NCBI RefSeq assembly: GCF_018998565.1
Contig: NZ_JAHNZO010000001.1
Span: 325,774-389,773 of the forward strand
Direction: 5' to 3'
Source: Paenibacillus oleatilyticus
Lineage (GTDB): Bacteria; Bacillota; Bacilli; Paenibacillales; NBRC-103111
DNA: 64,000 nt
Made by a program: the position numbers and the translations under genes. How positions within the stretch are numbered: position 1 is the stretch's first letter; the number at the start of each line of letters is the position of its first letter. Below, in pieces: positions 37,470-45,947 of this stretch. The notes below the pieces were generated by a model, which worked only from the letters and a program-made list of their open reading frames with translations, did not search any database and was not told where the DNA came from.

Positions 37470-38288
37470 ATGAAACCAATCGCTCGTGTCATTATTATCG
37501 GCTGGGACGGAGCAGGCAATTTCGTAACGTCTGCGAATACGCAGAACCTGGACCGGCTCGTCCGGATGGGGACGTTCGACTTCCATGCCCAGACGGCAAC
37601 GCCGACGATCAGCGCGCAATGCTGGGGATCGCTTTTGCACGGCGTCGCGCCGGACAAGCACGGGTTGACCAACGAAGCCGCAAGCAGCCACACGTACCCG
37701 GACGACTCGCCGTATCCGTCGATTTTTCGCGTCGTGCGCGAGGCCTATCCCGACGCCGTATTGGCCGCATTCAGCGCGTGGTCCCCGATCAACGACGGCA
37801 TTATCGAACCGTCCATCGGCGTCCATAAAGTATCGATGAAGGACCGTGAGCTGTCGCTGGCCGCAGCCGCATATATCCGGGAGCACCCTGAACTGAAGCT
37901 GATGTACGTTCAACTGGATTTGCCGGACGCGGCCGGTCACCGACACGGGTACAATACGCCCGAACAGCTGCGTGCGATCGAAGAAGCGGATGAGCATACG
38001 GGATTTATCCTCGATGCGCTCGAACAAACGGGACTTCTGGATGACAGCTTGCTCATCCTCGTGTCCGACCATGGCGGCGGCGGTGCCGATCCGCGGGACC
38101 ACGGCAGCGATCATCCGATGGACAAGACGATCTTTTGGGGCTGCGTCGGTCCGGGCATCGGGCGCGGCGCTTCGTTTCCGGGCACGATGACGATCACCGA
38201 CACGGCGGCCGTCGTCGTCCGGGCGTTCGGCATCGAAGCTCCCGCCTCGTGGGAAGCGAAGCTTCCGCAAGGACTTTTCGTGGAATAA
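37470..38288 (+). CDS. Alkaline-phosphatase-superfamily phosphodiesterase/pyrophosphatase
   Basis: 272 residues from the ATG at 37470 (GGGGAG 9 nt upstream); an in-frame ATG at 37437 has no site. Metal-binding residues of the superfamily are visible: IIIGWDGAGN at the start, the nucleophile region QTATPTISAQCWGSLLHG (Thr/Ser), DLPDAAGHRHGY (Asp, His) and VSDHGGGGADPRDHGSDHP. It resembles type I phosphodiesterase/nucleotide pyrophosphatase proteins, which act on phosphodiesters, nucleotides or phosphoglycolipids. No signal peptide, so cytoplasmic. Single gene. Confidence 0.88.
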   Translation: MKPIARVIIIGWDGAGNFVTSANTQNLDRLVRMGTFDFHAQTATPTISAQCWGSLLHGVAPDKHGLTNEAASSHTYPDDSPYPSIFRVVREAYPDAVLAAFSAWSPINDGIIEPSIGVHKVSMKDRELSLAAAAYIREHPELKLMYVQLDLPDAAGHRHGYNTPEQLRAIEEADEHTGFILDALEQTGLLDDSLLILVSDHGGGGADPRDHGSDHPMDKTIFWGCVGPGIGRGASFPGTMTITDTAAVVVRAFGIEAPASWEAKLPQGLFVE

Positions 38289-38289
38289 T

Positions 38290-38505
38290 GTCGCTAAGAT
38301 GCCGTTTTGAAGGGCCCCCAGGTTTGATCACCCGCGCCTCGGGGCCCTCAATCACAAGGAAATCCACATCGATTCCATGGAAAATCGCCAGCGGGACAAA
38401 TTCGTCGCCAAAGCTCATTCCGCCCATACATCATCGGTTGCATGCCCCCCACTCCCCCATATCCACAATGAATAAAGCCCCATTCTCTCTATAAAATTCT
38501 AACAT
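38290..38505 (-). pseudogene. Possible remnant gene with an in-frame TGA
   Basis: On the minus strand from an ATG at 38505 the frame reads MLEFYRENGALFIVDMGEWG and, after one TGA, MGGMSFGDEFVPLAIFHGID, VDFLVIEGPEARVIKPGGPS, then runs into the antisense of the phosphodiesterase gene. Both parts look like genuine protein rather than shadow. No good ribosome binding site is seen. Probably the decayed end of a small gene; family not recognised. Confidence 0.35.
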
Positions 38506-38735
38506 AGATATTCACTCGATGTTTTAACATGTCGTTTTCGTGAAGATATTAACTATTCGTCGGGCGCAGTCGAAATATATTTTAGAATTAAAACGTTGGA
38601 TAATAAAGGAAACTGACTTAACAAAAGTTGGTCTTTAACCTTAACAGGAGGTGATGCGCTATAAATTTTTAGCATAGCGCGTACACCTTACATCTGAACA
38701 GCAAATCAAGCACGACACTAAAGGAGGAAAATGAT
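38506..38735. other. Leader region of the GH18 gene
   Basis: AT-rich sequence with a hairpin GCGCTATAAA...TAGCGC at about 38656-38680. AACAGGAGGTG stands directly before an ATG of a seven-codon frame (MRYKFLA). The true ribosome binding site AAAGGAGG lies at 38720-38727. The leader may affect translation or stability of the GH18 mRNA; this is inference. Confidence 0.4.
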
Positions 38736-39773
38736 ATGAATTACAGAAAGGCACTGAAGGCTCTCGCCGTCACGGCTTTGTTAGCATCCGCGCTCTCCGT
38801 CAGCGTGACAAAATCTTACGCGGCGGCCCCAACGGTTCTCGGTTATTATACGGAGGATTCTACCGAAGCTTTTCCTAAGTTTCACAGTTACATGAATCAA
38901 ATTTCCACAGATACGTTTAATACCGATATCAACGGAAATATCATCGGCAAGGTGCCGACGCAAGCCGTGAACTACGCCAATTCGGTGAAGGTGCTGCCTT
39001 ACGCCTTGGTGTCCAATTACCGCGATCACGATTGGGACAGCAATATCGCGCACAATGTCCTGACGAACCCGACAGCCAAAAGCAACCTGATCAAAAATAT
39101 GCTTAATCTGGTGAAAAAAAATAAATACAAAGGGATTAACATCGACTTCGAAGCGGTTTTGCCCGAGGATCGCGCGGCGATGACGAAATTCGTTCAAGAG
39201 GTTGCCGGCAAAATGAAGGCAAACGGATTCCTGACCATGGTCTCGGTTCCCGCCAAGTCGGAGGACGATCCGTCGGATTCATGGACGGGGGCTTTCGATT
39301 TTGAGGAGCTGGGCAAGGCCGCCGACGTCATTCAAGTGATGACCTACGACGAGCATGGCGTATGGAGCGATCCGGGATCGGTCGCGAGCAATCCGTGGAT
39401 CGAAGCCTCTCTCCACTTCGCGATCACGTACGTTCCTTCGGAGAAAGTGCTTATGGGGCTTCCGGCGTACGGCAATGACTGGAACTTGTCCGATCCGTCG
39501 AACAAAAGCAATCGATTAATCGAATGGAAGGATATGCCCAAGCTGCTTGCTTCCACCAAAGCCACCCCGATACGGGACGCCGTGACGGGATCGATGTATT
39601 TCAACTACACGGATACGGACGGTTCCAAGCATGTCGTTTGGTATGAAGACGAGGCATCGATCAAGCAAAAAACGCAATATACCAAAACCTACTGGCTTGC
39701 CGGCGTATCGGTATACGCGATGGGAATGGAAGATCAAAGGTTCTGGGAAGCCGTCTCGGCGGGTTTGAAATAA
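38736..39773 (+). CDS. Secreted glycoside hydrolase family 18 protein
   Basis: 345 residues with a clear signal peptide (MNYRKALKALAVTALLASAL, cleaved near SYAAAP). The GH18 barrel follows: VLGYYTED at the first strand, NKYKGINIDFEAVLPEDR at strand 4, with the catalytic Glu in NIDFEAV, VIQVMTYDEHG at strand 6, and GVSVYAMGMEDQRFW at strand 8. The YdhD/YaaH-like form of GH18 acts on peptidoglycan or chitin. No LysM or other cell-wall domain is present, so it is a single-domain exported enzyme. AAAGGAGG precedes the ATG. Substrate cannot be decided from sequence. Confidence 0.9.
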   Translation: MNYRKALKALAVTALLASALSVSVTKSYAAAPTVLGYYTEDSTEAFPKFHSYMNQISTDTFNTDINGNIIGKVPTQAVNYANSVKVLPYALVSNYRDHDWDSNIAHNVLTNPTAKSNLIKNMLNLVKKNKYKGINIDFEAVLPEDRAAMTKFVQEVAGKMKANGFLTMVSVPAKSEDDPSDSWTGAFDFEELGKAADVIQVMTYDEHGVWSDPGSVASNPWIEASLHFAITYVPSEKVLMGLPAYGNDWNLSDPSNKSNRLIEWKDMPKLLASTKATPIRDAVTGSMYFNYTDTDGSKHVVWYEDEASIKQKTQYTKTYWLAGVSVYAMGMEDQRFWEAVSAGLK

Positions 39774-39790
39774 ATAGGGTTGAAAATAAC

Positions 39791-39837
39791 AATCGGCCGC
39801 TTCTCTCCCCGAGAGACGGCCGCTTGCTCTTTTTTTC
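39791..39837. terminator. Terminator between GH18 gene and kbl
   Basis: CGGCCGCTTCTCTC and GAGAGACGGCCG pair, followed by GCTTGCTCTTTTTTT on the plus strand. Confidence 0.75.
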
Positions 39838-39840
39838 CTT

Positions 39841-41019
39841 TTATCCCAGCAATCCCAGCTGCTTGCCCGCACGTTCCAGCGCGTTCAACGCAAAATCGAG
39901 ATCTTCCTGCGTATGCCCTGCGGTTACAATAAACCGCACCCGTCCTTTGTCCATGGCTACCGTCGGGTAAACGATACCTTGCGCGAAGATGCCTTCCTCC
40001 AGCAGCAGGTCGGAGAAGCGCATCGTCTTCGCCGGGTCGCCCACGATGACCGGGACGATCGGCGTCTCGCTTCCGCCCGTATCGAATCCGAGCGACTGCA
40101 CCTTCGAGCGGAAATACGAGGCGTTCGCCCACAGCTTCTTGATCAGCTCGTCACTTTGTTTGAGCACTTGAATCGCCGCGAGGCAGGTAGCCGCCACCGC
40201 AGGCGTCTGCGACGTGCTGAACAGAAACGGACGCGCTTTATGAATCAAATAATCCTTCAATACCTGATCGCACGCGACATAGCCCCCGACCGCGCCGACA
40301 GCCTTGGACAATGTGCCTACTTGAATGTGCACCCGCCCGTGCAGGCCGAAGTGGTCGGTCGAGCCTTTGCCGTTCTTGCCCAGCACGCCGCTCGCATGAG
40401 CGTCGTCGACGTAAACGAAGGCGTCGTATTTCTCCGCCAGCTCCACAATGCTTGGCAGCGGGGCAATGTCGCCGTCCATGCTGAACACTCCGTCCGTTAC
40501 AACGACGCGCTTCTTGAACCCTGCGCTTTCCTTGAGCACGGCTTCCAGTTGGTCCATATCTTTGTGCGCGAATATTTTCCGGTGCGCCTTCGTCAGCCGG
40601 ATGCCGTCGATGATGCTCGCATGGTTCAGCTCGTCGCTGATGACGACATCGTCCGGACCGAGAATGGACGAGAGCACGCCTTGATTCGTCGTAAAGCCGG
40701 ATTGGAACACGAGCGCCGCTTCCGTCCCTTTAAACTGGGCCAGTTCCTGCTCCAGCCGGTCGTGAATGTCGAGCGTGCCCGTAATGGTGCGCACCGAGCC
40801 GCTGCCGACGCCGTACTGCTCAATGGCCCGAATGGCCGCTTCCTTCAAGTCCGGGTGATCGGTCAGTCCCAAATAGTTGTTCGAAGACATCTGCAGCAGC
40901 CGGCGGCCGTTCAGCGTCATCCATGTGCCTGAGCGGCTCTCCCACACCGTAAGCGGACGATACCGTCCTTCCTGCTTCGCTTGCTCCAACTCATCCCGCA
41001 GTGAGTTCCAATTGACCAT
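39841..41019 (-). CDS. kbl: Glycine C-acetyltransferase (2-amino-3-ketobutyrate CoA ligase)
   Basis: 392 residues from the ATG at 41019, which follows GGGGGAGC; a longer frame reaches 41118 but has no start site and would overlap tdh by 128 bp. PLP-dependent alpha-oxoamine synthase motifs: VFQSGFTTNQGVLSSIL, VYVDDAHASGVLGKNGKG (Asp and His contacting PLP) and VGTLSKAVGAVGGYVAC (PLP lysine in TLSKA). It splits 2-amino-3-ketobutyrate with CoA to glycine and acetyl-CoA, the second step of threonine degradation. The start lies 29 bp inside the end of tdh, so the two are translationally coupled. Closely related 8-amino-7-oxononanoate synthase is excluded by this context. Confidence 0.9.
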   Translation of the reverse strand: MVNWNSLRDELEQAKQEGRYRPLTVWESRSGTWMTLNGRRLLQMSSNNYLGLTDHPDLKEAAIRAIEQYGVGSGSVRTITGTLDIHDRLEQELAQFKGTEAALVFQSGFTTNQGVLSSILGPDDVVISDELNHASIIDGIRLTKAHRKIFAHKDMDQLEAVLKESAGFKKRVVVTDGVFSMDGDIAPLPSIVELAEKYDAFVYVDDAHASGVLGKNGKGSTDHFGLHGRVHIQVGTLSKAVGAVGGYVACDQVLKDYLIHKARPFLFSTSQTPAVAATCLAAIQVLKQSDELIKKLWANASYFRSKVQSLGFDTGGSETPIVPVIVGDPAKTMRFSDLLLEEGIFAQGIVYPTVAMDKGRVRFIVTAGHTQEDLDFALNALERAGKQLGLLG

Positions 41020-42097
41020 GAACGAGCTCCCCCTTATTGGTTGATTGTGTATCCGTGTCGTGGTGAAATACGATTTTGCCGCATTGACCGGAAGCCGCGA
41101 GCGCAAAAGCTTCCTCATACTGATCCAATGTAAAAGTGTGCGAAATGAGCGGCTTCAGATCGATCCGTGTCCGGTCGAGCAAACCCTTGAGCTGGTACCA
41201 GGTCTGGTACATGCGCCGTCCGGTGATGCCCTCCACGCGAATTCCCTTAAAAATAATATGCCGCGACAGGTCGAGCGAAACCTCCCGGGTCGGGATGCCC
41301 AACAGCGAGACTCGGGCCGCCGGAGCCGCCGCTTCGAAACCTCCGCGGATGGCGTCCGGGTGACCGGACATTTCCAGCACCACTTCCGCCCCTTCCCCGC
41401 CGGTATGCTCCATGATCGCCTGTACCATGGACGTCTCCTTGCTGTTAATCGTCACGTCCGCTCCCATCGTACGGGCCAGTCCCAAACGGTAAGCGTTTAC
41501 GTCCACAGCCATCACCGTACCCGCTCCGCACGCTTTGGCCACCGCTACCGCCATCAAGCCGATCGGTCCGGTGCCGATGACAGCCACCGACTTGCCGACG
41601 ATGTCGCCGGAAAGCACCGTCTGTACGGCGTTACCCAGCGGGTCCTGCAAGCAGGCGAGCTCGAAGGGGAGCTGCGGATCGTTGTGAATCACGTTGGTCG
41701 CTTTGACGACCGCGTAGTCCGCGAAGCAGCCCGGCGCCGTAATGCCGAAGCTTTTCGTATTCGGGCAGACGTGCGCGTTGCCGGTCCGGCAGGCCTTGCA
41801 GACACCGCAGACGATATGCCCTTCCGCCGAGATGCGGTCCCCGAGCTTCACGTTCGTAACCCGGCTGCCTACGGCTTCTACGACACCGGCGAATTCATGG
41901 CCGAATACGTTAGGCGTGACCACCGTTTGCTCCGCCCAGGCGTCCCATTGGTAAATATGTAAATCCGTACCGCAGATTGAAGTCGTTTTCACCCGGACCA
42001 GCACTTCATCGGGACCGCACTCCGGAACGGGAACCTCCTTCAATACCGCGCCGAACGCCCGCTTTTCCTTCACAAGCCCTATCATCGTTGTTCCCAT
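40991..42097 (-). CDS. tdh: L-threonine 3-dehydrogenase
   Basis: 368 residues from the ATG MGTTMIGLVKEKRAFG, preceded by GGAGGG at 7 nt; a start at 42139 is less well placed. Zinc-dependent medium-chain dehydrogenase: catalytic TTSICGTDLHIY, GHEFAGVV, structural zinc cysteines HIVCGVCKACRTGNAHVC, and the NAD fold SVAVIGTGPIGLMAVAVAKA. CGTDLHIY and length mark it as threonine dehydrogenase (about 345 residues); this one has an extra C-terminal tail of about 25 residues that overlaps kbl. It oxidises threonine to 2-amino-3-ketobutyrate. First gene of the tdh-kbl operon. Confidence 0.9.
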   Translation of the reverse strand: MGTTMIGLVKEKRAFGAVLKEVPVPECGPDEVLVRVKTTSICGTDLHIYQWDAWAEQTVVTPNVFGHEFAGVVEAVGSRVTNVKLGDRISAEGHIVCGVCKACRTGNAHVCPNTKSFGITAPGCFADYAVVKATNVIHNDPQLPFELACLQDPLGNAVQTVLSGDIVGKSVAVIGTGPIGLMAVAVAKACGAGTVMAVDVNAYRLGLARTMGADVTINSKETSMVQAIMEHTGGEGAEVVLEMSGHPDAIRGGFEAAAPAARVSLLGIPTREVSLDLSRHIIFKGIRVEGITGRRMYQTWYQLKGLLDRTRIDLKPLISHTFTLDQYEEAFALAASGQCGKIVFHHDTDTQSTNKGELVHGQLELTAG

Positions 42098-42165
42098 CGT
42101 GCATCCCTCCGCCGGATGTTGTATAATATAATAAACCATTGTGCGCTATGGTGTACTTACACTAT

Positions 42166-42193
42166 ATTATACATATGTACGTGATATTGTACA
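42166..42193 (-). promoter_or_regulatory. Predicted tdh-kbl promoter and nearby palindrome
   Basis: On the minus strand TGTACA (42193-42188) and TATAAT (42171-42166) are spaced by 16 bp. A 10-bp palindrome TACATATGTA (42170-42179) lies between and overlaps the -10, a good site for the divergent XRE-cupin regulator. Confidence 0.6.
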
Positions 42194-42256
42194 TAGGGTA
42201 AAGCGTCACCTTGGAAAAAAATTTTTTCTTCCCGCCGGCAAGTCCCAACGGAACCG

Positions 42257-42284
42257 TTGTGCGCGACCGCCGTTCGTTTATAAT
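42257..42284 (+). promoter_or_regulatory. Predicted promoter of the XRE-cupin regulator gene
   Basis: TTGTGC (42257-42262) and TATAAT (42279-42284) spaced by 16 bp, 30 bp before the ATG at 42315. Confidence 0.6.
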
Positions 42285-42314
42285 GGAGAGAGTAAAGCAG
42301 CATGGGAGGATATC

Positions 42315-42875
42315 ATGGAGCACGAACAAATTCATAAGAAAATCGGCAAAAGCCTTCAGGCCATCCGCAAGGCCCGCTCACTGAGCCTCGACCAGGTAGC
42401 AGAGCTGACAGGGGTCAGCAAAGCGATGCTCGGACAAATCGAACGCGGCGATTCGAACCCGACGATCTCGATTCTCTGGAAAATTGTCAACGGGCTGCGC
42501 ATCTCGTTTACGTCTCTGATCGAAGAGGAACCGGCCAAGGTCACGCATTTCCGATTTGAAAATTTGGAGCCTTTTGTGGAGGAAGAGGGCCGGTACCGGG
42601 CGTTCCCGCTCGTTCCGTTCGACCAGCAGAAGCGCTTTGAAATTTATACGGTAGAAATGGAAGCGAACTGTACTCACATTTCGGAGCCTCATAACGAGGG
42701 GATCGAAGAGTACATTTTGATGATGCAGGGGGAGCTGGACATCACGATCCAGCAGAAGACGTACACGCTGAAGGTGGGGGACGCGCTTCGGTTTACGGCG
42801 GACCAAAGCCATATTTATACGAATAAAACGGATCAGAAGACGATGTATCATAACATCATTCTTTACCCTTCTTGA
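42315..42875 (+). CDS. XRE-family regulator with C-terminal cupin domain
   Basis: 186 residues from the ATG at 42315 (GGGAGGA 6 nt upstream); an open frame to 42141 is not coding-like. Residues 8-65 form a helix-turn-helix of XRE type (LSLDQVAELTGVSKAMLGQIERGDSNPTI in pieces: LDQVAELTGVSKAMLGQIE, RGDSNPTISIL). Residues about 100-180 form a single cupin (HNEGIEEYILMMQGELDI, LKVGDALRFTADQSHIY) that should bind a small ligand. Such proteins often control amino-acid catabolism. It is divergent from tdh-kbl and is its likely regulator, perhaps sensing threonine or glycine (inference). Confidence 0.85.
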   Translation: MEHEQIHKKIGKSLQAIRKARSLSLDQVAELTGVSKAMLGQIERGDSNPTISILWKIVNGLRISFTSLIEEEPAKVTHFRFENLEPFVEEEGRYRAFPLVPFDQQKRFEIYTVEMEANCTHISEPHNEGIEEYILMMQGELDITIQQKTYTLKVGDALRFTADQSHIYTNKTDQKTMYHNIILYPS

Positions 42876-42888
42876 TCCGTAGCAAATG

Positions 42889-42934
42889 AAAACGGCAATC
42901 CGGGAAGCAGCGCCTCCTTCGGATTGCCGTTTTT
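42889..42934. terminator. Terminator after the XRE-cupin gene
   Basis: AAAACGGCAATCCG (42889-42902) pairs with CGGATTGCCGTTTTT (42920-42934); T-run on plus, A-run on the other side, so it can serve both the regulator and the convergent OYE gene. Confidence 0.8.
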
Positions 42935-42961
42935 GCTGCGTTATGCAAGGACCTCTGCTAC

Positions 42962-44002
42962 TTAATAAAGTGTCTTCACTGCCTCAGACGTAAAGGGGAC
43001 CAGTTCGGCTGTTCGGCCTTCGCGGATCTTGTTTGCCCAAGCAGGGTCTACCAATAACGCCCGACCTACGGCGACCAGATCAAATTCTTGACGTTCCAGC
43101 CTCTCGATTAACCCGTCGATGTTCGAATGATTCGCTCCCTTTCCTTCGGTAAAGAGAGTCATAAAATCCTCGTCCAGACCAACCGATCCGACCGTAATCG
43201 TCGGTTTCCCCGTCAACTTTTTGGTCCATCCGGCAAGATTCAGATCCGAGCCTTCGAACTCCGGCTCCCAGAAACGGCGCGTGGAGCAGTGGAAAATATC
43301 GACGCCCGCGTCGACCAAGGGCGCCAAGAACTGTTTCAGTAGCTCCGGCGTTTCAGCCAATTTCGCTGTGTAGTCACTCGCCTTCCATTGCGAGAAACGA
43401 AACACGATTGGGAATTCCGGCCCGACGGCGCGGCGGCAGGCTTCGATAACCTCTACTGCAAAGCGGGTGCGCGCAACCATGTCGCCGCCATAGCTATCAG
43501 TTCTCGTATTCGTTTTCTCCCAGAAGAATTGGTCGATCAAATATCCGTGCGCACCGTGGAGCTCAATGCCGTCGAAGCCTAGCCGCTTGGCTTCGGATGC
43601 TGCCTGTGCGAAGCCTTGGACGAGTGCGGCGATTTCCGATTCCGAATAATCGCCTACATGGCCTCGCGCTCCCATATGCCAAATCTGCGGTATGATCCGT
43701 CCGCCCGCCGCGTGTACCTCAGTCACTACGTTTGCCCAACCGTTTAATGCAGCTTCGCCATAGAAATGCGGTACGTTGCCTTGATTGGACGCATCCGGAT
43801 GATTGATTACCGTACCTTCCGTCACGATAAGTCCGACACCGTTTTCGGCTCTGCGACGGTAATAGGCGGCCACATCCGAACCTGGCACACCGTCCGGGGA
43901 AAATTGCCGGGTCATTGGTGCCATCACAATACGATTAGACAGAGTCATTTTTCCGGTTACGAACGGTTCGAACAAGGCTTGAACAGATTGAGAATTACTC
44001 AT
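42962..44002 (-). CDS. NADH:flavin oxidoreductase (old yellow enzyme family)
   Basis: 346 residues from the ATG MSNSQSVQALF, with TGGAGG just upstream; the frame opens with a TTG four codons earlier. FMN TIM barrel of the OYE type: RIVMAPMTRQF, HAAGGRIIPQIWHMG, GFDGIELHGAHGYLIDQFFW (substrate-binding His-x-x-His) and LVAVGRALLVDPAWANKI (FMN phosphate loop). OYEs reduce activated C=C bonds of enones and nitro compounds, often under electrophile stress. A TetR-type gene with matching operators is just upstream on the same strand and is likely its repressor. Confidence 0.9.
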   Translation of the reverse strand: MSNSQSVQALFEPFVTGKMTLSNRIVMAPMTRQFSPDGVPGSDVAAYYRRRAENGVGLIVTEGTVINHPDASNQGNVPHFYGEAALNGWANVVTEVHAAGGRIIPQIWHMGARGHVGDYSESEIAALVQGFAQAASEAKRLGFDGIELHGAHGYLIDQFFWEKTNTRTDSYGGDMVARTRFAVEVIEACRRAVGPEFPIVFRFSQWKASDYTAKLAETPELLKQFLAPLVDAGVDIFHCSTRRFWEPEFEGSDLNLAGWTKKLTGKPTITVGSVGLDEDFMTLFTEGKGANHSNIDGLIERLERQEFDLVAVGRALLVDPAWANKIREGRTAELVPFTSEAVKTLY

Positions 44003-44190
44003 AACAACCTCCAAATTAAATTATATTTGATTGAATTATGTTAATAATGTTGGCAACAGCGTTAAAAGAGTTACAGTCAGCAGCGAATTCGGATGTTCGC
44101 TCATGTACTTGGATAATCCCGGAGAACCACCTCCTTTAATCTACCCCAATCTCCCTTATGTCATCCATTGTTTACCAACCAAATCCTTTA

Positions 44191-44206
44191 TTGACTACGT
44201 AGTCAA
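44191..44206. promoter_or_regulatory. Operator palindrome upstream of the OYE gene
   Basis: TTGACTACGTAGTCAA, a perfect 16-bp palindrome, 189 bp before the OYE start and 20 bp after the TetR-type stop. It shares TTGAC-N6-GTCAA with the site at 44827-44842 in front of the TetR gene. Confidence 0.7.
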
Positions 44207-44225
44207 AAACTTCGCAAAAAAAAGA

Positions 44226-44807
44226 TCAACGTTCAAGCATCGCAAAAGACGTACGCAAGACCGCATCGATCTGCTCTCGGGAAGCACCTGATCTCTCCAT
44301 GATTTTCGCGCCGAGAAGAGCGTTGTTTACATAAGCGGCAAGCTCGTGGCTGGTATGGCGGGTCGTAATGAGCTGCTGCTCCTGACCGCTGCGGATGATC
44401 TTCTCCAGTATTTGTTTAACCTTGGCGAACATCATCTCGATTTCGCGGGTTACTTCCTTGTCGTCGGTTCCGAATTCCAGCGCGGAATTGACAACGAGAC
44501 ATCCTCTACGAATGGTTTCGTTGCCTTGACATAGCTTAGCATCGCGTATGGCCTCCAGCTTTTTCAAGGGGGACATTTCCCGGGATGCCAGCTCTTCCAG
44601 CATCGATATACTCTGTTCGCGATACAGCGCCAGCGCCTTTAAAAACAAGGCCCGCTTATCTTCAAATACACAATACAAACTTTGCTTCTTAACCTGCGTC
44701 GTACGGGTCAAATCCTCAAAGGAAGTCGACTTAAAGCCTTTCGTCCAGAACACTTCCATAGACTGGTGCAGTGCACGATCGACATCAAATTCTCTAGGTC
44801 TGCTCAT
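44226..44807 (-). CDS. TetR/AcrR-family transcriptional regulator
   Basis: 193 residues. The N-terminal helix-turn-helix is typical (ALHQSMEVFWTKGFKSTSFEDLTRTTQVKKQSLYCVFEDK in pieces FWTKGFKSTSFEDLTR, VKKQSLYCVFEDKRALF); the rest is the helical ligand-binding domain with TetR_C-like spacing. It is a repressor released by a small molecule. Two matching palindromes, one in front of its own gene (44827-44842) and one in front of the OYE gene (44191-44206), indicate self-control and control of OYE. This close pairing of TetR and OYE is common in electrophile response. Confidence 0.88.
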   Translation of the reverse strand: MSRPREFDVDRALHQSMEVFWTKGFKSTSFEDLTRTTQVKKQSLYCVFEDKRALFLKALALYREQSISMLEELASREMSPLKKLEAIRDAKLCQGNETIRRGCLVVNSALEFGTDDKEVTREIEMMFAKVKQILEKIIRSGQEQQLITTRHTSHELAAYVNNALLGAKIMERSGASREQIDAVLRTSFAMLER

Positions 44808-44826
44808 AGGGCCATGATATCAATTC

Positions 44827-44842
44827 TTGACCGTGAAGTCAA
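44827..44842. promoter_or_regulatory. Operator half-matched palindrome upstream of TetR gene
   Basis: TTGACCGTGAAGTCAA, 20 bp before the TetR ATG, with the same TTGAC-N6-GTCAA arms as the operator at 44191-44206. Confidence 0.7.
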
Positions 44843-45063
44843 CAATCGTTCGCCGGTGCCCTCTAACAACTCACAGATCGTTCACCGCGCTTTACTGCTC
44901 GTCAGTTTAACAATATCGTGCCGGTTAGCCTCTGGAAATCCCCCCCCCCCTCTGACGTAGTGCGCGGACTATCTTGCGCCTACCAAAAGAAACCGTTACG
45001 GGTGAGGTATCATCAGTTTTTTTTGCCACCACATCATTTCTCGCTTAAGTTCACTTTGCTGAC

Positions 45064-45675
45064 TTATAGCTTATCAAATTCCACTCCGTATTTATTGAAG
45101 ATGGCCTTGTATTTATTTTCGAATATGGTCCATCGCTTTTCTGTTCCATACTTTTCCTGCAAAGCCTTGAAATAATGTTTAGCCGCTGTTACATCATTGG
45201 ATTGTAATAGCAAATGAAAGCTCTCTTCGCCCAGATGTAAAAATGGACCTGAAGTATAGTAATCAACAATGGATCTGGCACTGGTCATAGTATCATAGAA
45301 ATGAATAACCTCTTCTAATCCACTTAGCAGCGTTTTTCTTAAATCATCCATATTCGTATCAGGAGTGATTGAAAATCGATCTGGAACAGACTCAACAATT
45401 TCCCCAATTCTTGCTCTGAAGTGACACTCCGCTTCTTGGGGTGCTGTCAGAATCTCTCTCGATTGTATCTGTGCCAACTCCGCTGCATAAATACCGCAGT
45501 TCACATAAAACATTACATTGTCCGCTGAATTGCCTGAGGATTTTTGGAAATTGAACATGTAGATGAGGCTTTCTGTTATCTTATTGAAATTCAAACCCTT
45601 CTTTGCGAAGCCACGCTTGGAAAGGAACGGCTTTACGTCCTGCTTAATCATATCGCTAAAGATCTGCTGCAACAT
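45064..45675 (-). CDS. DUF4304-like protein
   Basis: About 203 residues from the ATG MLQQIFSDMIKQDVKPFLSK (AGGAGGG close upstream); the frame runs on to 45714 without a site. Residues 1-60 match the opening of DUF4304 proteins: IKQDVKPFLSKRGFAKKGLNFNK. The rest is helical with an acidic, tyrosine-rich middle. DUF4304 proteins are of unknown function and are often found among toxin-immunity genes. It is followed by no terminator seen. Single gene. Confidence 0.72.
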   Translation of the reverse strand: MLQQIFSDMIKQDVKPFLSKRGFAKKGLNFNKITESLIYMFNFQKSSGNSADNVMFYVNCGIYAAELAQIQSREILTAPQEAECHFRARIGEIVESVPDRFSITPDTNMDDLRKTLLSGLEEVIHFYDTMTSARSIVDYYTSGPFLHLGEESFHLLLQSNDVTAAKHYFKALQEKYGTEKRWTIFENKYKAIFNKYGVEFDKL

Positions 45676-45947
45676 GATCCCTCCTAGAAGATTATTATAG
45701 ATTTTTTGTTTCAAATACGTATCTGCTAAGACTTTCGAAGATGAATATATGTTTTGTCCATATTATAACATTTATCCGGTAGCTTTCTCACTATCCTGTC
45801 CGTTAGCGTAATGATCAAGACCATTGTTCATGGTACGGTTCAATGTAATGCATCTGTTAAATAGAAATAGGTTTTGTGGATTGGCAATGATAAGATATTG
45901 GAAGAGTAGTTTTGTTTTCTACGATATAGCTATGCTGTATAAGGCAA

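Noticed and set aside
38310..38352. GGGCCCC hairpin after the phosphodiesterase gene as terminator
   Set aside because: No T-run follows on either strand and it lies inside the possible remnant gene.
42141..42314. N-terminal extension of the XRE-cupin regulator
   Set aside because: Covers both promoters and has no RBS; the real start is at 42315.
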